DNA of 64,000 nt, taken from contig NZ_JADIKE010000032.1 of assembly GCF_016904955.1 (NCBI RefSeq), forward strand, positions 1 to 64,000. Reading direction: 5' to 3'. The stretch comes from Dyella flava. Its GTDB lineage: Bacteria > Pseudomonadota > Gammaproteobacteria > Xanthomonadales > Rhodanobacteraceae. Positions 35,244 through 43,481 of the stretch are shown here, one piece after another. Below the pieces are notes generated by a model. It worked only from the letters and a program-made list of their open reading frames with translations. It had not been told where the DNA came from and searched no databases. A program made the translations under genes and the position numbers. The number at the start of each line of letters is the position of its first letter. Position 1 is the first letter of the stretch.

Positions 35244-35873
35244 ATGAGTTTGTTCATCACCATTGCGATCGTCCAGATCATCGCCCTGATGACGCCAGGG
35301 CCGGATTTCTTTTTCGTCTCGCAAACTGCGGTAAGCCGCTCGCGTCACGAGGCGATGGCCGGGGTGGCCGGCATCACGCTGGGCGTGGCGATGTGGGCGG
35401 CGCTGGCGCTGCTTGGCCTGCAACTGTTGCTGCACAGGCTGATCTGGCTGGAGCATCTGATTGCGGTCGCCGGCGGTCTTTACTTGTGCTGGATGGGGCT
35501 GAAAATGCTGCGCAGTGCATTCGCCAAGCCCGCACCCACCGAGGCGGCGGAGCCGGTGCAGGTATTCGTCGGAGCATGGCGTTCCATGCGTAATGGCCTG
35601 CTCACCAATCTCTCCAACCCGAAAGTGGTGATCTACTTCGGCAGCATCTTTTCGGCCTTTGTCGGCACCGGCGTCAGTTCCGGTGCGCGCTGGGCATTGT
35701 GGGCGATGGTGGTGGCCGAGACCTTTCTGTGGTTCTCGTTCGTGGCGGGGTGTTTTGCCTTGCCGGTGATGCGCCGTGGTTATCTGCGCATCAGTCGCTG
35801 GATTGACGGTTGCGCGGGCGCCGTGTTCATGGCGTTCGGCTTGCACCTGATCTTCTCGCAGCGCAGTGTCTGA
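35244..35873 (+). CDS. LysE/RhtB-family amino acid exporter
   Basis: 209-aa inner-membrane protein with about six hydrophobic segments and the family motif TPGPDFFFVSQTAVSRSRHEAMAGVAGI split over TM1/TM2, GLYLCWMGLKMLRS after TM3 and NLSNPKVVIYFGSIF in TM4. Members export homoserine, threonine or related amino acids. CGGAG precedes ATG 35244 by about six bases. It converges tail-to-tail with the UDG-like gene (one base between stops). Confidence 0.88.
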   Translation: MSLFITIAIVQIIALMTPGPDFFFVSQTAVSRSRHEAMAGVAGITLGVAMWAALALLGLQLLLHRLIWLEHLIAVAGGLYLCWMGLKMLRSAFAKPAPTEAAEPVQVFVGAWRSMRNGLLTNLSNPKVVIYFGSIFSAFVGTGVSSGARWALWAMVVAETFLWFSFVAGCFALPVMRRGYLRISRWIDGCAGAVFMAFGLHLIFSQRSV

Positions 35874-35874
35874 T

Positions 35875-36471
35875 TCAGGCTCGCAGCAGCTGCGCTACCT
35901 GCTCGCGCAACACCGGTAGCAATTCCAGTTCAAACCACGGATTGCGCTTGAGCCACGCCTGGTTGCGCGGGCTTGGATGTGGCAGCGGCAGCACGCCTTG
36001 GGCAAGATGCGCGCGCCAGTCCTGCACGGTATCCGTCAAAGTTGGTCCGCAGCGCGTACCGAGGATGCCGGCTTGCGCGTATTGCCCGATCGCGAGCGTC
36101 AATTTCACGCGCGTCAGCAGCGGCAGCAGGCGTGGATGCCAGGTAGGTGCGCATTCGGGGCGCGGCGGCAGGTCTCCGTTACGGCTGCTACCTGGGAAAC
36201 AAAAGCCCATGGGTACGAGAGCGATGCGTTGTGCATCGTAAAACGTGTCCCGGTCGATCGCCAGCCAGGTACGCAGGCGATTGCCGCTGACATCGTCAAA
36301 GGGGATTCCGCTCGCGTGGACCTTGCGTCCTGGCGCCTGGCCCACGATCAGCAAGCGCGACGATGCGCTGGCTTGCACGACCGGCCGTGGTCCTTCCGGC
36401 AAGTGCACGGCGCAGAGCCGGCAGGCGCGGATATCTGCCAGCAGTGGCGTGACGGCGTCATGACGACTCAT
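35875..36471 (-). CDS. Uracil-DNA glycosylase-like family protein
   Basis: 198-aa protein of the uracil-DNA glycosylase superfamily: motif A-like LIVGQAPGRKVHASGIPFDD and motif B-like PLPHPSPRNQAWL, with a CRLC pair at residues about 17-20. It is in the proteobacterial COG1573-like subgroup whose activity is less studied than UDG family 4; only two Cys are in this position, so an Fe-S cluster is doubtful. It overlaps the stop of the upstream FAD oxidase gene by four bases, implying co-translation. Confidence 0.8.
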   Translation of the reverse strand: MSRHDAVTPLLADIRACRLCAVHLPEGPRPVVQASASSRLLIVGQAPGRKVHASGIPFDDVSGNRLRTWLAIDRDTFYDAQRIALVPMGFCFPGSSRNGDLPPRPECAPTWHPRLLPLLTRVKLTLAIGQYAQAGILGTRCGPTLTDTVQDWRAHLAQGVLPLPHPSPRNQAWLKRNPWFELELLPVLREQVAQLLRA

Positions 36472-37838
36472 GGCAGCAACTTGCCGGGATTCAGAATGCC
36501 ATCCGGGTCAAAAGCCTGTTTGACATTGCGCATCAGTCCGAGCGTGCTCGGCGCCAAGGCCAGCGGCATGAATTCACGCTTGACCAGTCCGATGCCATGT
36601 TCACCCGACAGCGTGCCTTGCAAGGCGATGACCAGCGCGAACACTTCGGCGAGACAGGCGTGTGCGCGCTCGCGTTCGGCTTCATCGCGCGGCAGCAGAT
36701 TGACGTGCAGATTGCCGTTGCCGGCGTGGCCGAAGGTGACGATCAATACATCGTGCTTGTGCGACAGCTGGCGGATGCCGTTCACCAATTCGGGCAAACG
36801 GCTGACCGGGACCACCACATCTTCATTGATCTTGTTCGGCGAGATCGTACGTTGTGCCGGCGAGAGCGCCTTGCGCGCCGACCATAGCGCCTGCGTTTCT
36901 TCCGCGGTCTGAGCAACGCGCAATTCTTCCAGTCCATCACCGCGCGCAGCACGCGAAACGGCATCGACCGCGGAAGGTAGTGTCTCCGGTTCGCCATCGA
37001 CTTCGATCATCAGCATGGCGCCGGCCAGCGGCACGCTGTCGCCGCCATGGTCATGCGCCAGCTTCAAGGCCACATCGTCAATGAATTCGAGTGCGCAGGG
37101 CGTGACGGGTTGCGCCATGATGCGCGCCACCGCATGTGCTGCGCTGCTTACGTCACGATACATGGCGCGCAGCGTGCGCAGCCCGGATGGTTTCGGGGTC
37201 AGCTTCAAGGTGGCTTCGGTGATGAGCGCGAGCGTGCCTTCGGAGCCAATCAGCAAGCGGGTGAAGTCATAACCGGTGGCCCCCTTGCTGGTGTAGGTAC
37301 CGCAGCGGAATCCTTCGCCCGTACCGGCCACCGCGCGCAAGCCCAGGGTGTTTTCGCGCGGGCTGCCGTATTTCACGGTGCGTGGTCCGGCCGAATTGCA
37401 GGCCAGGTTGCCGCCGATGCTGCACCAGGGTGAGGACGTTGGATCCGGCGGCCAGAAGAAACCATGCGGCGCCAGCGCGCGTTGCAAATCACCATTCAAT
37501 ACGCCTGGTTCGACGATGGCGAAGCGATTGTCAGGATCGATGCGCAGAATGCGATTCATGCGCTCGAAACTGACCACCACGCCACCCTCCACTGGAACAG
37601 TGGCGCCGGTGGTGTTGGTGCCACGGCCGCGCGCGATGACCGGTATCCGGTGTTCACGACAGGCTTGCACCAGTTTTTCGATCTGAGCGTGTTCCTGGGC
37701 GAAGACGACTGCATCCGGCAATGCGTGGCGGCGCGAGTTGTCGTAGGCGTAGGCAAGTCGTTCGGCTTCGTGGGTGGAGCACGCATCGGCGCCGAAGGTG
37801 GTGTGCAGCGTGTCGAGCAGGGCAGCGGGCAGTTTCAT
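36468..37838 (-). CDS. FAD-linked oxidase (GlcD / D-lactate dehydrogenase family)
   Basis: 456-aa flavoprotein of the FAD-binding PCMH family. Seen: the FAD-binding stretches PVIARGRGTNTTGATVPVEGG and GSIGGNLACNSAGP-like IGGNLACNSAG, LIGSEGTLALITEA, then the C-terminal HAGNGNLHVN and SGEHGIGLVKREFM. These fit D-2-hydroxyacid oxidases such as glycolate oxidase GlcD or D-lactate dehydrogenase. Substrate cannot be assigned; no glcE/glcF neighbours occur. Ends overlapping the UDG-like gene. Confidence 0.85.
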   Translation of the reverse strand: MKLPAALLDTLHTTFGADACSTHEAERLAYAYDNSRRHALPDAVVFAQEHAQIEKLVQACREHRIPVIARGRGTNTTGATVPVEGGVVVSFERMNRILRIDPDNRFAIVEPGVLNGDLQRALAPHGFFWPPDPTSSPWCSIGGNLACNSAGPRTVKYGSPRENTLGLRAVAGTGEGFRCGTYTSKGATGYDFTRLLIGSEGTLALITEATLKLTPKPSGLRTLRAMYRDVSSAAHAVARIMAQPVTPCALEFIDDVALKLAHDHGGDSVPLAGAMLMIEVDGEPETLPSAVDAVSRAARGDGLEELRVAQTAEETQALWSARKALSPAQRTISPNKINEDVVVPVSRLPELVNGIRQLSHKHDVLIVTFGHAGNGNLHVNLLPRDEAERERAHACLAEVFALVIALQGTLSGEHGIGLVKREFMPLALAPSTLGLMRNVKQAFDPDGILNPGKLLP

Positions 37839-37870
37839 CCGCGCAGTATCCCACCACCAAGCGTGGCCCG

Positions 37871-38227
37871 TCAGTTGGCCTCGAAGGCGCCCTGCAGCCA
37901 GTTCATGCGTGCATGCTCGGCGGGTCCGTCATAACTGACGACGTCGAAACGGCAGCTGCGATGGGCATGCTGCGGATGTGCGGACAACCATAGCTGTGCG
38001 GTCTGGATCAGGCGGGTTTGCTTGGTCGCCGTGATCGATGCCAGCGCGTCGCCGTGGCTGGCGCTAACCCGGTGCCGCACTTCGACGAAAACCAGCGTGT
38101 CGCCATCACGCATCACCAGATCCAGCTCGCCATAGCGGGTGGTGTAGTTGCGGGCCAGCAGCTTGAGTCCGGCGCGTTCGAGTTCATGGCATGCACGTTG
38201 CTCGAACGCGGCTCCCGCCGCACGCAT
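37871..38227 (-). CDS. yraN: YraN family protein (UPF0102, nuclease-like)
   Basis: 118-aa protein with the UPF0102 signature: the N-terminal FEQRACHELERAGLKLLARN, GELDLVMRDGDTLVFVEVRHR (a restriction-endonuclease-like ELD...EVR core) and CRFDVV. Function unsettled; predicted endonuclease fold. Its ATG shares a base with the stop codon of lpoA (TGATG), the lpoA-yraN order known from enterobacteria. Confidence 0.9.
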   Translation of the reverse strand: MRAAGAAFEQRACHELERAGLKLLARNYTTRYGELDLVMRDGDTLVFVEVRHRVSASHGDALASITATKQTRLIQTAQLWLSAHPQHAHRSCRFDVVSYDGPAEHARMNWLQGAFEAN

Positions 38228-40077
38228 CAGCCGTTGACCGGTTCGGCTGCGGGCACAGGGGCGCTGCTGGCTGGTGCGGGAGCGCTGCCGGCCGGTGCGG
38301 GGCCGGCCGGGGCGTTATCCATTTGCAGGCTGCCGTTGATCGGACGGGCGACGCCGTCCTGGAACTTCAGCCAGCTCAGCACGCGATTGACATGTCCGAA
38401 CGTGTCGGCGGTGAGCTGGCCGCTGGCGCCCGGCAAATAACTGCCCGGATGGCTGCGCAGCCAGTCGATGTACGGGACAAGATTCCAGGCATCCATGCCG
38501 AAGGCGAACAGCTGCGCCGTCGCGCCACGCGCAGCGGGCAATTGCAAGGCGACATCCTGATAGCTGGGAAGGCCGGTCTGCGCATCGAACAGCCATGGCG
38601 CATCGCAGAACTCGACACCTTCCAGGTCGCGATCGGCGGTGGGATTGTCGCTGCCGCCATAAATATGCGAGGTGGCGAATACCGGCAGGTTGATGCGTGC
38701 GACACGCAACTGCGGCAACAGCAAGCGGGCTTGTTCGGGCCGCATGCTGATAAAAATGCCTGCATCATTGCCGGCGCTGCCTGCATTCAACGCGTTGATG
38801 GCATCGCCGTAGTTCACGTTGCCGGCAGCGATTTGTGCCATGCCCGCAATTTGTCCACCCTTGGCGGCAAATTCCGCTTTGAACGCGGCGGCGGCACGCT
38901 TGGCAAAGTCATCGCCGGAGATCACTACATAGGCGTTATGCATGCCGTTGTCGATCATGTGATCGGCGGTTTGCGCGCCTTCGGCTTCAGGCATCAGGGC
39001 GAACTCGCTGGCGGTGCCGGCGGGCAGGCTCTTGTTGTCCGAATGATTGAGCGCAAGCACCGGGACCGGCAGCGACGATTGGCCTAGTACGCCCATGACT
39101 TCGGTGCGGGTCAGTGGCCCCACCACCAGTTGCGCGCCGTCGGCGACCGCCTGGTCATAGGCTTTGATCGCGCTGGCCGCATTGCCGCCGCTGTCGTAGA
39201 CACGAATGGCGGCGCGCGGCGCATGCGTATCCGCAGCCTGGAAATAGGCGGTGAAAAAGCCTTCGCGGATCGCGGCGCCGGCAGCGGCGAGGCCGTCATT
39301 GTTCGGTAGTAGCAAGGCGATCTGCGCAGGCATCTTGTAGCCTTCACGCACGGTGGCGCCACTACCCGGAACCAGGGTGCCGACAGCTTGCGTGAGATTG
39401 GCCTGTGTCTGCGCCACAGTGACGCCGAGCCGGCCCAGCGCCTCATTGACCCAGGGCAACATCGGGTCGTTGGGTTGCATGGCTGCCGCACGCTGCTTGA
39501 GCGGATCGGCACCAAGACGTGCCAGCAGCGACACGGCTTGATCACGATTCTGCGAACGGTCGGCGCCCTGCAGCAGATTGTCCATGCTCACGCGGGTGTG
39601 TGCGGCGCCCCACAGATCACCGGTATCAGCCAAGGCATCCGCGCGCAGGGTCAGCATGCGCGGTTGCAGATAAGCAGGCACGTTGAGGTCGGGCTGCGTG
39701 GTCAGCTGCAATGCCATGGCGGGATCGCGTTGGCGTAGTGCGATCTCCGCACGCAACAGATCGAGGCGCACGGGTTCGTCATCGGCAAGTGATTTGCGGC
39801 GGATGCTGGCGACGATTGGCGCAGCCCGGTCCAGTGCGCCTTCCTGGCGATACGCTTCGGCGGCAAGCAGATTGTAATGATCGGCGCGGCTCGGCGATTG
39901 CGCGGCGAGCGTCAGATACGCTTGCGCAGCCCGGTCGAATTGTCCTTGTCTGGCCAGGTCGTCGGCATTCTGGGCTGCCGCGATCTCGGCCGGCGAGCGT
40001 GGCACCACCGACGGCGCGCAGGCGCTCAATGCCAATGAAAGCAGCAGTCCTGACAGGGCCAGACGACTTGAGCGCAT
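38227..40077 (-). CDS. lpoA: Outer-membrane lipoprotein LpoA, activator of PBP1A
   Basis: 616-aa LppC/LpoA family lipoprotein. Signal with lipobox LALSAC (Cys near residue 20), an N-terminal TPR-like helical domain (about 30-220), then a periplasmic-binding-protein fold (IALLLPNNDGLAAAGAAIREGFFTAYF, LVVGPLTRTEVMGVLG, VFATSHIYGG). LpoA reaches from the outer membrane to stimulate the glycan/transpeptidase PBP1A. The C-terminus is a low-complexity Ala/Pro tail of about 30 residues not needed for the fold. Divergent from rsmI, as in E. coli, and coupled to yraN. Confidence 0.92.
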   Translation of the reverse strand: MRSSRLALSGLLLSLALSACAPSVVPRSPAEIAAAQNADDLARQGQFDRAAQAYLTLAAQSPSRADHYNLLAAEAYRQEGALDRAAPIVASIRRKSLADDEPVRLDLLRAEIALRQRDPAMALQLTTQPDLNVPAYLQPRMLTLRADALADTGDLWGAAHTRVSMDNLLQGADRSQNRDQAVSLLARLGADPLKQRAAAMQPNDPMLPWVNEALGRLGVTVAQTQANLTQAVGTLVPGSGATVREGYKMPAQIALLLPNNDGLAAAGAAIREGFFTAYFQAADTHAPRAAIRVYDSGGNAASAIKAYDQAVADGAQLVVGPLTRTEVMGVLGQSSLPVPVLALNHSDNKSLPAGTASEFALMPEAEGAQTADHMIDNGMHNAYVVISGDDFAKRAAAAFKAEFAAKGGQIAGMAQIAAGNVNYGDAINALNAGSAGNDAGIFISMRPEQARLLLPQLRVARINLPVFATSHIYGGSDNPTADRDLEGVEFCDAPWLFDAQTGLPSYQDVALQLPAARGATAQLFAFGMDAWNLVPYIDWLRSHPGSYLPGASGQLTADTFGHVNRVLSWLKFQDGVARPINGSLQMDNAPAGPAPAGSAPAPASSAPVPAAEPVNG

Positions 40078-40167
40078 GGGCTTCCTCGATTCTTTTCTTA
40101 TCGGGCAGGGGCAATTGGGCGATCATAGCCGATCGCATCGTTGCGTCGTCGCGAAAGGTTTTCGTCC

Positions 40168-41007
40168 ATGTCCTCTGATCAAACCGGCTGCCTGTGGGTA
40201 GTGGCAACACCCATCGGCCATCGCGACGATATCTCCGCGCGTGCCATTGAAACCTTGCGCAATGTCACTGTCATTGCTGCCGAGGACACGCGGCACAGCC
40301 GGCCGATGTTGCTTCAGCACAACATCGGCACGCCGTTGATCGCCTTGCATGAACACAATGAGCGAGAGGCGGTGGCTGCGGTCGTGCGCCGTCTGGAGCA
40401 GGGCGAATCGGTGGCACTTATTTCCGACGCGGGCACACCGTTGATCAGTGATCCGGGGTTTCGCCTCGTGCGCGCGGCACGCGAGGCCGGTATCCGTTGC
40501 ATACCGGTGCCCGGTGCCTGCGCGGCGATCAGCGCGCTTTCGGTGGCGGGATTGCCCAGCGACCGTTTTGTGTTCGAAGGATTTCTACCGCCGAAATCCG
40601 CCGCGCGCCGCAGTCGGCTTGAAGCGCTTGCGGGCGATCCGCGCACCTTGATCTTTTACGAATCCTCGCATCGCGTGGCGGAAAGTCTTGCGGATATGCG
40701 GGATGTTTTCGGGATGGAGCGCGAAGCGGTGCTGGCGCGCGAACTCACCAAGGTCTTCGAGACGGTGATCGGCGAGCCGTTGGCGGAGCTGGCGGCTCGT
40801 GTTGCGGCGGACCCGAATCAGCAGCGCGGCGAATGCGTGATCCTGGTGGCAGGCCGTGGTGAGGAAGTCGACGCGAAACTGGCCGAGGGGCAGCGTGTCT
40901 TCGCGATTCTGCGCGAGGAGCTTGCGCCGGCGAAGGCAGCCAAGTTGGCCGCGGCCATTACGGGGGCGCCGAGGAAAATGCTTTATGGCGACAAGGGCGA
41001 GGGTTAG
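40168..41007 (+). CDS. rsmI: 16S rRNA (cytidine-1402-2'-O)-methyltransferase
   Basis: 279-aa tetrapyrrole-methylase-fold enzyme that 2'-O-methylates C1402 of 16S rRNA. Seen: LWVVATPIGHRDDISARAIE, IAAEDTRHSRPML, ALISDAGTPLISDPGFRLV, PGACAAISALSVAGLP and FEGFLPPK. Start is ATG 40168, after which family similarity begins; the frame opens nine codons earlier. Divergent from lpoA; rnpB follows on the same strand. Confidence 0.95.
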   Translation: MSSDQTGCLWVVATPIGHRDDISARAIETLRNVTVIAAEDTRHSRPMLLQHNIGTPLIALHEHNEREAVAAVVRRLEQGESVALISDAGTPLISDPGFRLVRAAREAGIRCIPVPGACAAISALSVAGLPSDRFVFEGFLPPKSAARRSRLEALAGDPRTLIFYESSHRVAESLADMRDVFGMEREAVLARELTKVFETVIGEPLAELAARVAADPNQQRGECVILVAGRGEEVDAKLAEGQRVFAILREELAPAKAAKLAAAITGAPRKMLYGDKGEG

Positions 41008-41081
41008 CAACGCCGACCTGCACTTGCGTGTCATTCGTGCCCACCCGCTGCATTTTTTCAGCTTGATCCTTGCGGGCCCGC

Positions 41082-41087
41082 TATAAT
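41082..41087 (+). promoter_or_regulatory. rnpB: -10 element of the rnpB promoter
   Basis: Perfect TATAAT six bases before the predicted 5' end of RNase P RNA. No consensus -35 at 16-18 bp; TTGATC at 41063 is only 13 bp away. Confidence 0.65.
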
Positions 41088-41092
41088 TGCCC

Positions 41093-41455
<363 letters not shown>

Positions 41456-41518
41456 CTCCTTTTTGAGTAGGCATTACTGCCCGAGTGTGTCGGGTCAGTA
41501 CTACATCACCAGCGTCTC

Positions 41519-41548
41519 GGCCCGCATGAACAATGGTTCATGCGGGCC
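41519..41548 (+). other. Perfect 13-bp stem-loop between rnpB and mraZ
   Basis: GGCCCGCATGAAC / GTTCATGCGGGCC with an AATG loop. No T-run follows. It lies about 65 bp after rnpB and 150 bp before the mraZ promoter, so it may be an rnpB read-through terminator (factor dependent) or a DNA site for an unknown protein. Confidence 0.55.
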
Positions 41549-41696
41549 GCTTCCGGAAGCTCTTGCGGAGCTGCTTGCGGAACGGTTTTGTAGGCAAAAA
41601 ACCCACAGCGATCAAGCACCTTTGCGAGCTTCCTAGAAATCGCTGGAAATTTGGCCACACTGTTGCCTTTCTCCTTGATTCACAAGCAAAAAATCC

Positions 41697-41725
41697 TTGA
41701 CAGTCTCAGGGGGCGAGACTATCGT
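41697..41725 (+). promoter_or_regulatory. Promoter of the dcw cluster (mraZ promoter)
   Basis: TTGACA (41697-41702), 17-bp spacer, TATCGT (41720-41725). Predicted start near 41732 gives a short leader before the mraZ GTG at 41771. Confidence 0.7.
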
Positions 41726-41768
41726 GGGCCCCAGTGTGAAATCGTGGGATTTCGTGGAGTTCACTGGG
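41724..41768 (+). promoter_or_regulatory. MraZ-binding repeat array
   Basis: Five units with exact 10-bp period: GTGGG (41724), GTGTG (41734), GTGGG (41744), GTGGA (41754) and CTGGG (41764). MraZ is known to bind TGGGN repeats spaced by five bases at its own promoter. The array covers the -10 end, the start site and the leader, so MraZ bound here would block transcription of the cluster. Confidence 0.8.
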
Positions 41769-41770
41769 TC

Positions 41771-42217
41771 GTGTTTCAGGGCGAAACCGCCATCACCGTC
41801 GATGACAAGGGCCGGCTGGCTATCCCGACTGCGTATCGGGAGCTGGTTGCCGACGCTTGCGCCAATCGGTTGGTGATTACGTACAACCCGTTCGAGTCGG
41901 GCTGCCTCTGGCTGTTCCCGTACGCCGAATGGGAGCGGGTGCGCGACCAGGTGAATGCGTTGCCGAATGTCAAGGCTGTACACCGTGCCCTGCAGATGAA
42001 GCTGGTCGGTGCGGCCGCGATGGTCGAGCCGGACAGTGCGGCGCGCATTCTGTTGCCGGCCAGCCAGCGCATGGCGGCCGGGATCGAGAAAAAGGCGGTT
42101 CTGTTGGGCATGGGCAACAAGTTCGAGCTGTGGAGCGAACAGGCCCACCTGGCCAAGATCCGCCAGACCATCGGCGAAGACGAGATCAGCGACGACATGA
42201 CGGACCTGCGGCTCTGA
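41771..42217 (+). CDS. mraZ: Transcriptional regulator MraZ
   Basis: 148-aa AbrB-like DNA-binding protein that autorepresses the division cluster. Two SpoVT/AbrB half domains: [23 protein letters not shown] at the start and the second copy [20 protein letters not shown], then [17 protein letters not shown]. The frame is open 40 codons further upstream, but that part is the promoter and repeat array; family members begin with M-FQGE, so GTG 41771 is chosen (GGAG 11 bases upstream). Confidence 0.93.
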   Translation: MFQGETAITVDDKGRLAIPTAYRELVADACANRLVITYNPFESGCLWLFPYAEWERVRDQVNALPNVKAVHRALQMKLVGAAAMVEPDSAARILLPASQRMAAGIEKKAVLLGMGNKFELWSEQAHLAKIRQTIGEDEISDDMTDLRL

Positions 42218-42267
42218 CCGGTAACGGTCAGGTGCGGGATGAATGCGAACAAGAGCGGGAGTGCGGC

Positions 42268-43209
42268 ATGGCCGAGCAAGCATTGCGGCACATCCCGGTG
42301 ATGCTGAATGAAGCGGTGGAGGGTCTCGCCGTGCGGGAAGGCGGGCGTTATCTCGATGGCACCTTCGGACGCGGCGGCCACGCTCGCGCCGTGCTGTCGC
42401 GCCTGGGCCCCCACGGTCGCCTGCTGCTGATGGATCGCGATCCGCAGGCGGTCGCCGCGGCGCAGAAGGCGTTTGCCGACGATCCGCGCGTGTCGATCCG
42501 TCACGCCAATTTCTCCACCCTGGCCGAATGGGACGAGACCGCCGAAGGTCTGGACGGCGTGTTGCTGGACCTGGGGGTTTCCTCCCCGCAGCTGGACGAG
42601 GCTGCCCGTGGCTTCAGCTTCATGGCTGATGCGCCGCTGGACATGCGCATGGACACCACCCAGGGCGAGAGTGCGGCGGATTTCCTCACGCATGCTGACG
42701 AGCGCGAGATTGCCGATGTGTTGTGGACCTTCGGCGAAGAGCGTTTCAGTCGCAAGATTGCCCGCGCCATCGTTGAGCGCCGCGGCGAGTCGCCGATCAC
42801 CCGTACCGGCGAACTGGCGGCGTTGATCGAGCGCGTGGTGGGCCGCCGTGAACCCGGCAAGCATCCGGCGACGCGCAGCTTCCAGGCGCTGCGCATTCGC
42901 GTGAACGGCGAACTGGATGCGCTTCAGCGCGGTCTCGATGCGGCGCTGGAGCGGCTCAACGTCGGCGGCCGTCTCTCGGTGATCAGCTTCCATTCGCTGG
43001 AAGATCGCGCGGTGAAGCTGTTCATCCGCGATCACTCCGGCCGCGTGCAAGGCAGTCGCCGCGGGCCGCCGGTGGCTGCCGCACCGGCACTTCTGGCCGC
43101 AGTCGGCAAGGCACAGTTTCCTTCCGAGGCCGAGCAGGCCGCCAATCCGCGTGCGCGCTCAGCGGTGCTGCGTGTGGCGGAAAAGCTGCCACAGGGAGGC
43201 CACGCATGA
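42268..43209 (+). CDS. rsmH: 16S rRNA (cytosine-1402-N4)-methyltransferase
   Basis: 313-aa SAM-dependent enzyme (MraW) that methylates N4 of the same C1402 whose ribose is modified by RsmI, encoded 1.3 kb upstream. Seen: [29 protein letters not shown] (SAM loop), [41 protein letters not shown] and [19 protein letters not shown] precedes ATG 42268. Overlaps ftsL by four bases. Confidence 0.96.
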   Translation: MAEQALRHIPVMLNEAVEGLAVREGGRYLDGTFGRGGHARAVLSRLGPHGRLLLMDRDPQAVAAAQKAFADDPRVSIRHANFSTLAEWDETAEGLDGVLLDLGVSSPQLDEAARGFSFMADAPLDMRMDTTQGESAADFLTHADEREIADVLWTFGEERFSRKIARAIVERRGESPITRTGELAALIERVVGRREPGKHPATRSFQALRIRVNGELDALQRGLDAALERLNVGGRLSVISFHSLEDRAVKLFIRDHSGRVQGSRRGPPVAAAPALLAAVGKAQFPSEAEQAANPRARSAVLRVAEKLPQGGHA

Positions 43210-43481
43210 GAGTGATAGGCCTCTTCTGCTTGATGGTCGTGCTGCTCGCCGTGATGGTGAGCTCGATTGCCGTGGTGTGGACCCGGCATCAGAGCCGCGT
43301 GCTGTTCATACAGCTGACCCAGCTGCAGGGGCAGCGCGACGCCTTGAATATCGAATATGGCCAGCTCGAACTGGAGCAGGCGACCTGGGCTGAGCCGCGC
43401 CGCATCGATGACGAGGCGCGCACCAAGCTGGGCATGTTCATGCCGCGTCCGCAGGACGTGCAATTGGTGCAGCAGCCATGA
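43206..43481 (+). CDS. ftsL: Cell division protein FtsL
   Basis: 91-aa bitopic divisome protein. One transmembrane helix, [20 protein letters not shown] (about residues 5-26), then a periplasmic leucine-zipper-like helix ([19 protein letters not shown]) and an [18 protein letters not shown] segment typical of FtsL. Partners with FtsB and FtsQ. Overlaps rsmH and ftsI by ATGA. Confidence 0.93.
   Translation: MRVIGLFCLMVVLLAVMVSSIAVVWTRHQSRVLFIQLTQLQGQRDALNIEYGQLELEQATWAEPRRIDDEARTKLGMFMPRPQDVQLVQQP

Noticed and set aside
41063..41087. TTGATC as -35 partner of the rnpB TATAAT
   Set aside because: The spacer is only 13 bp, too short for a sigma70 promoter; only the -10 was annotated.
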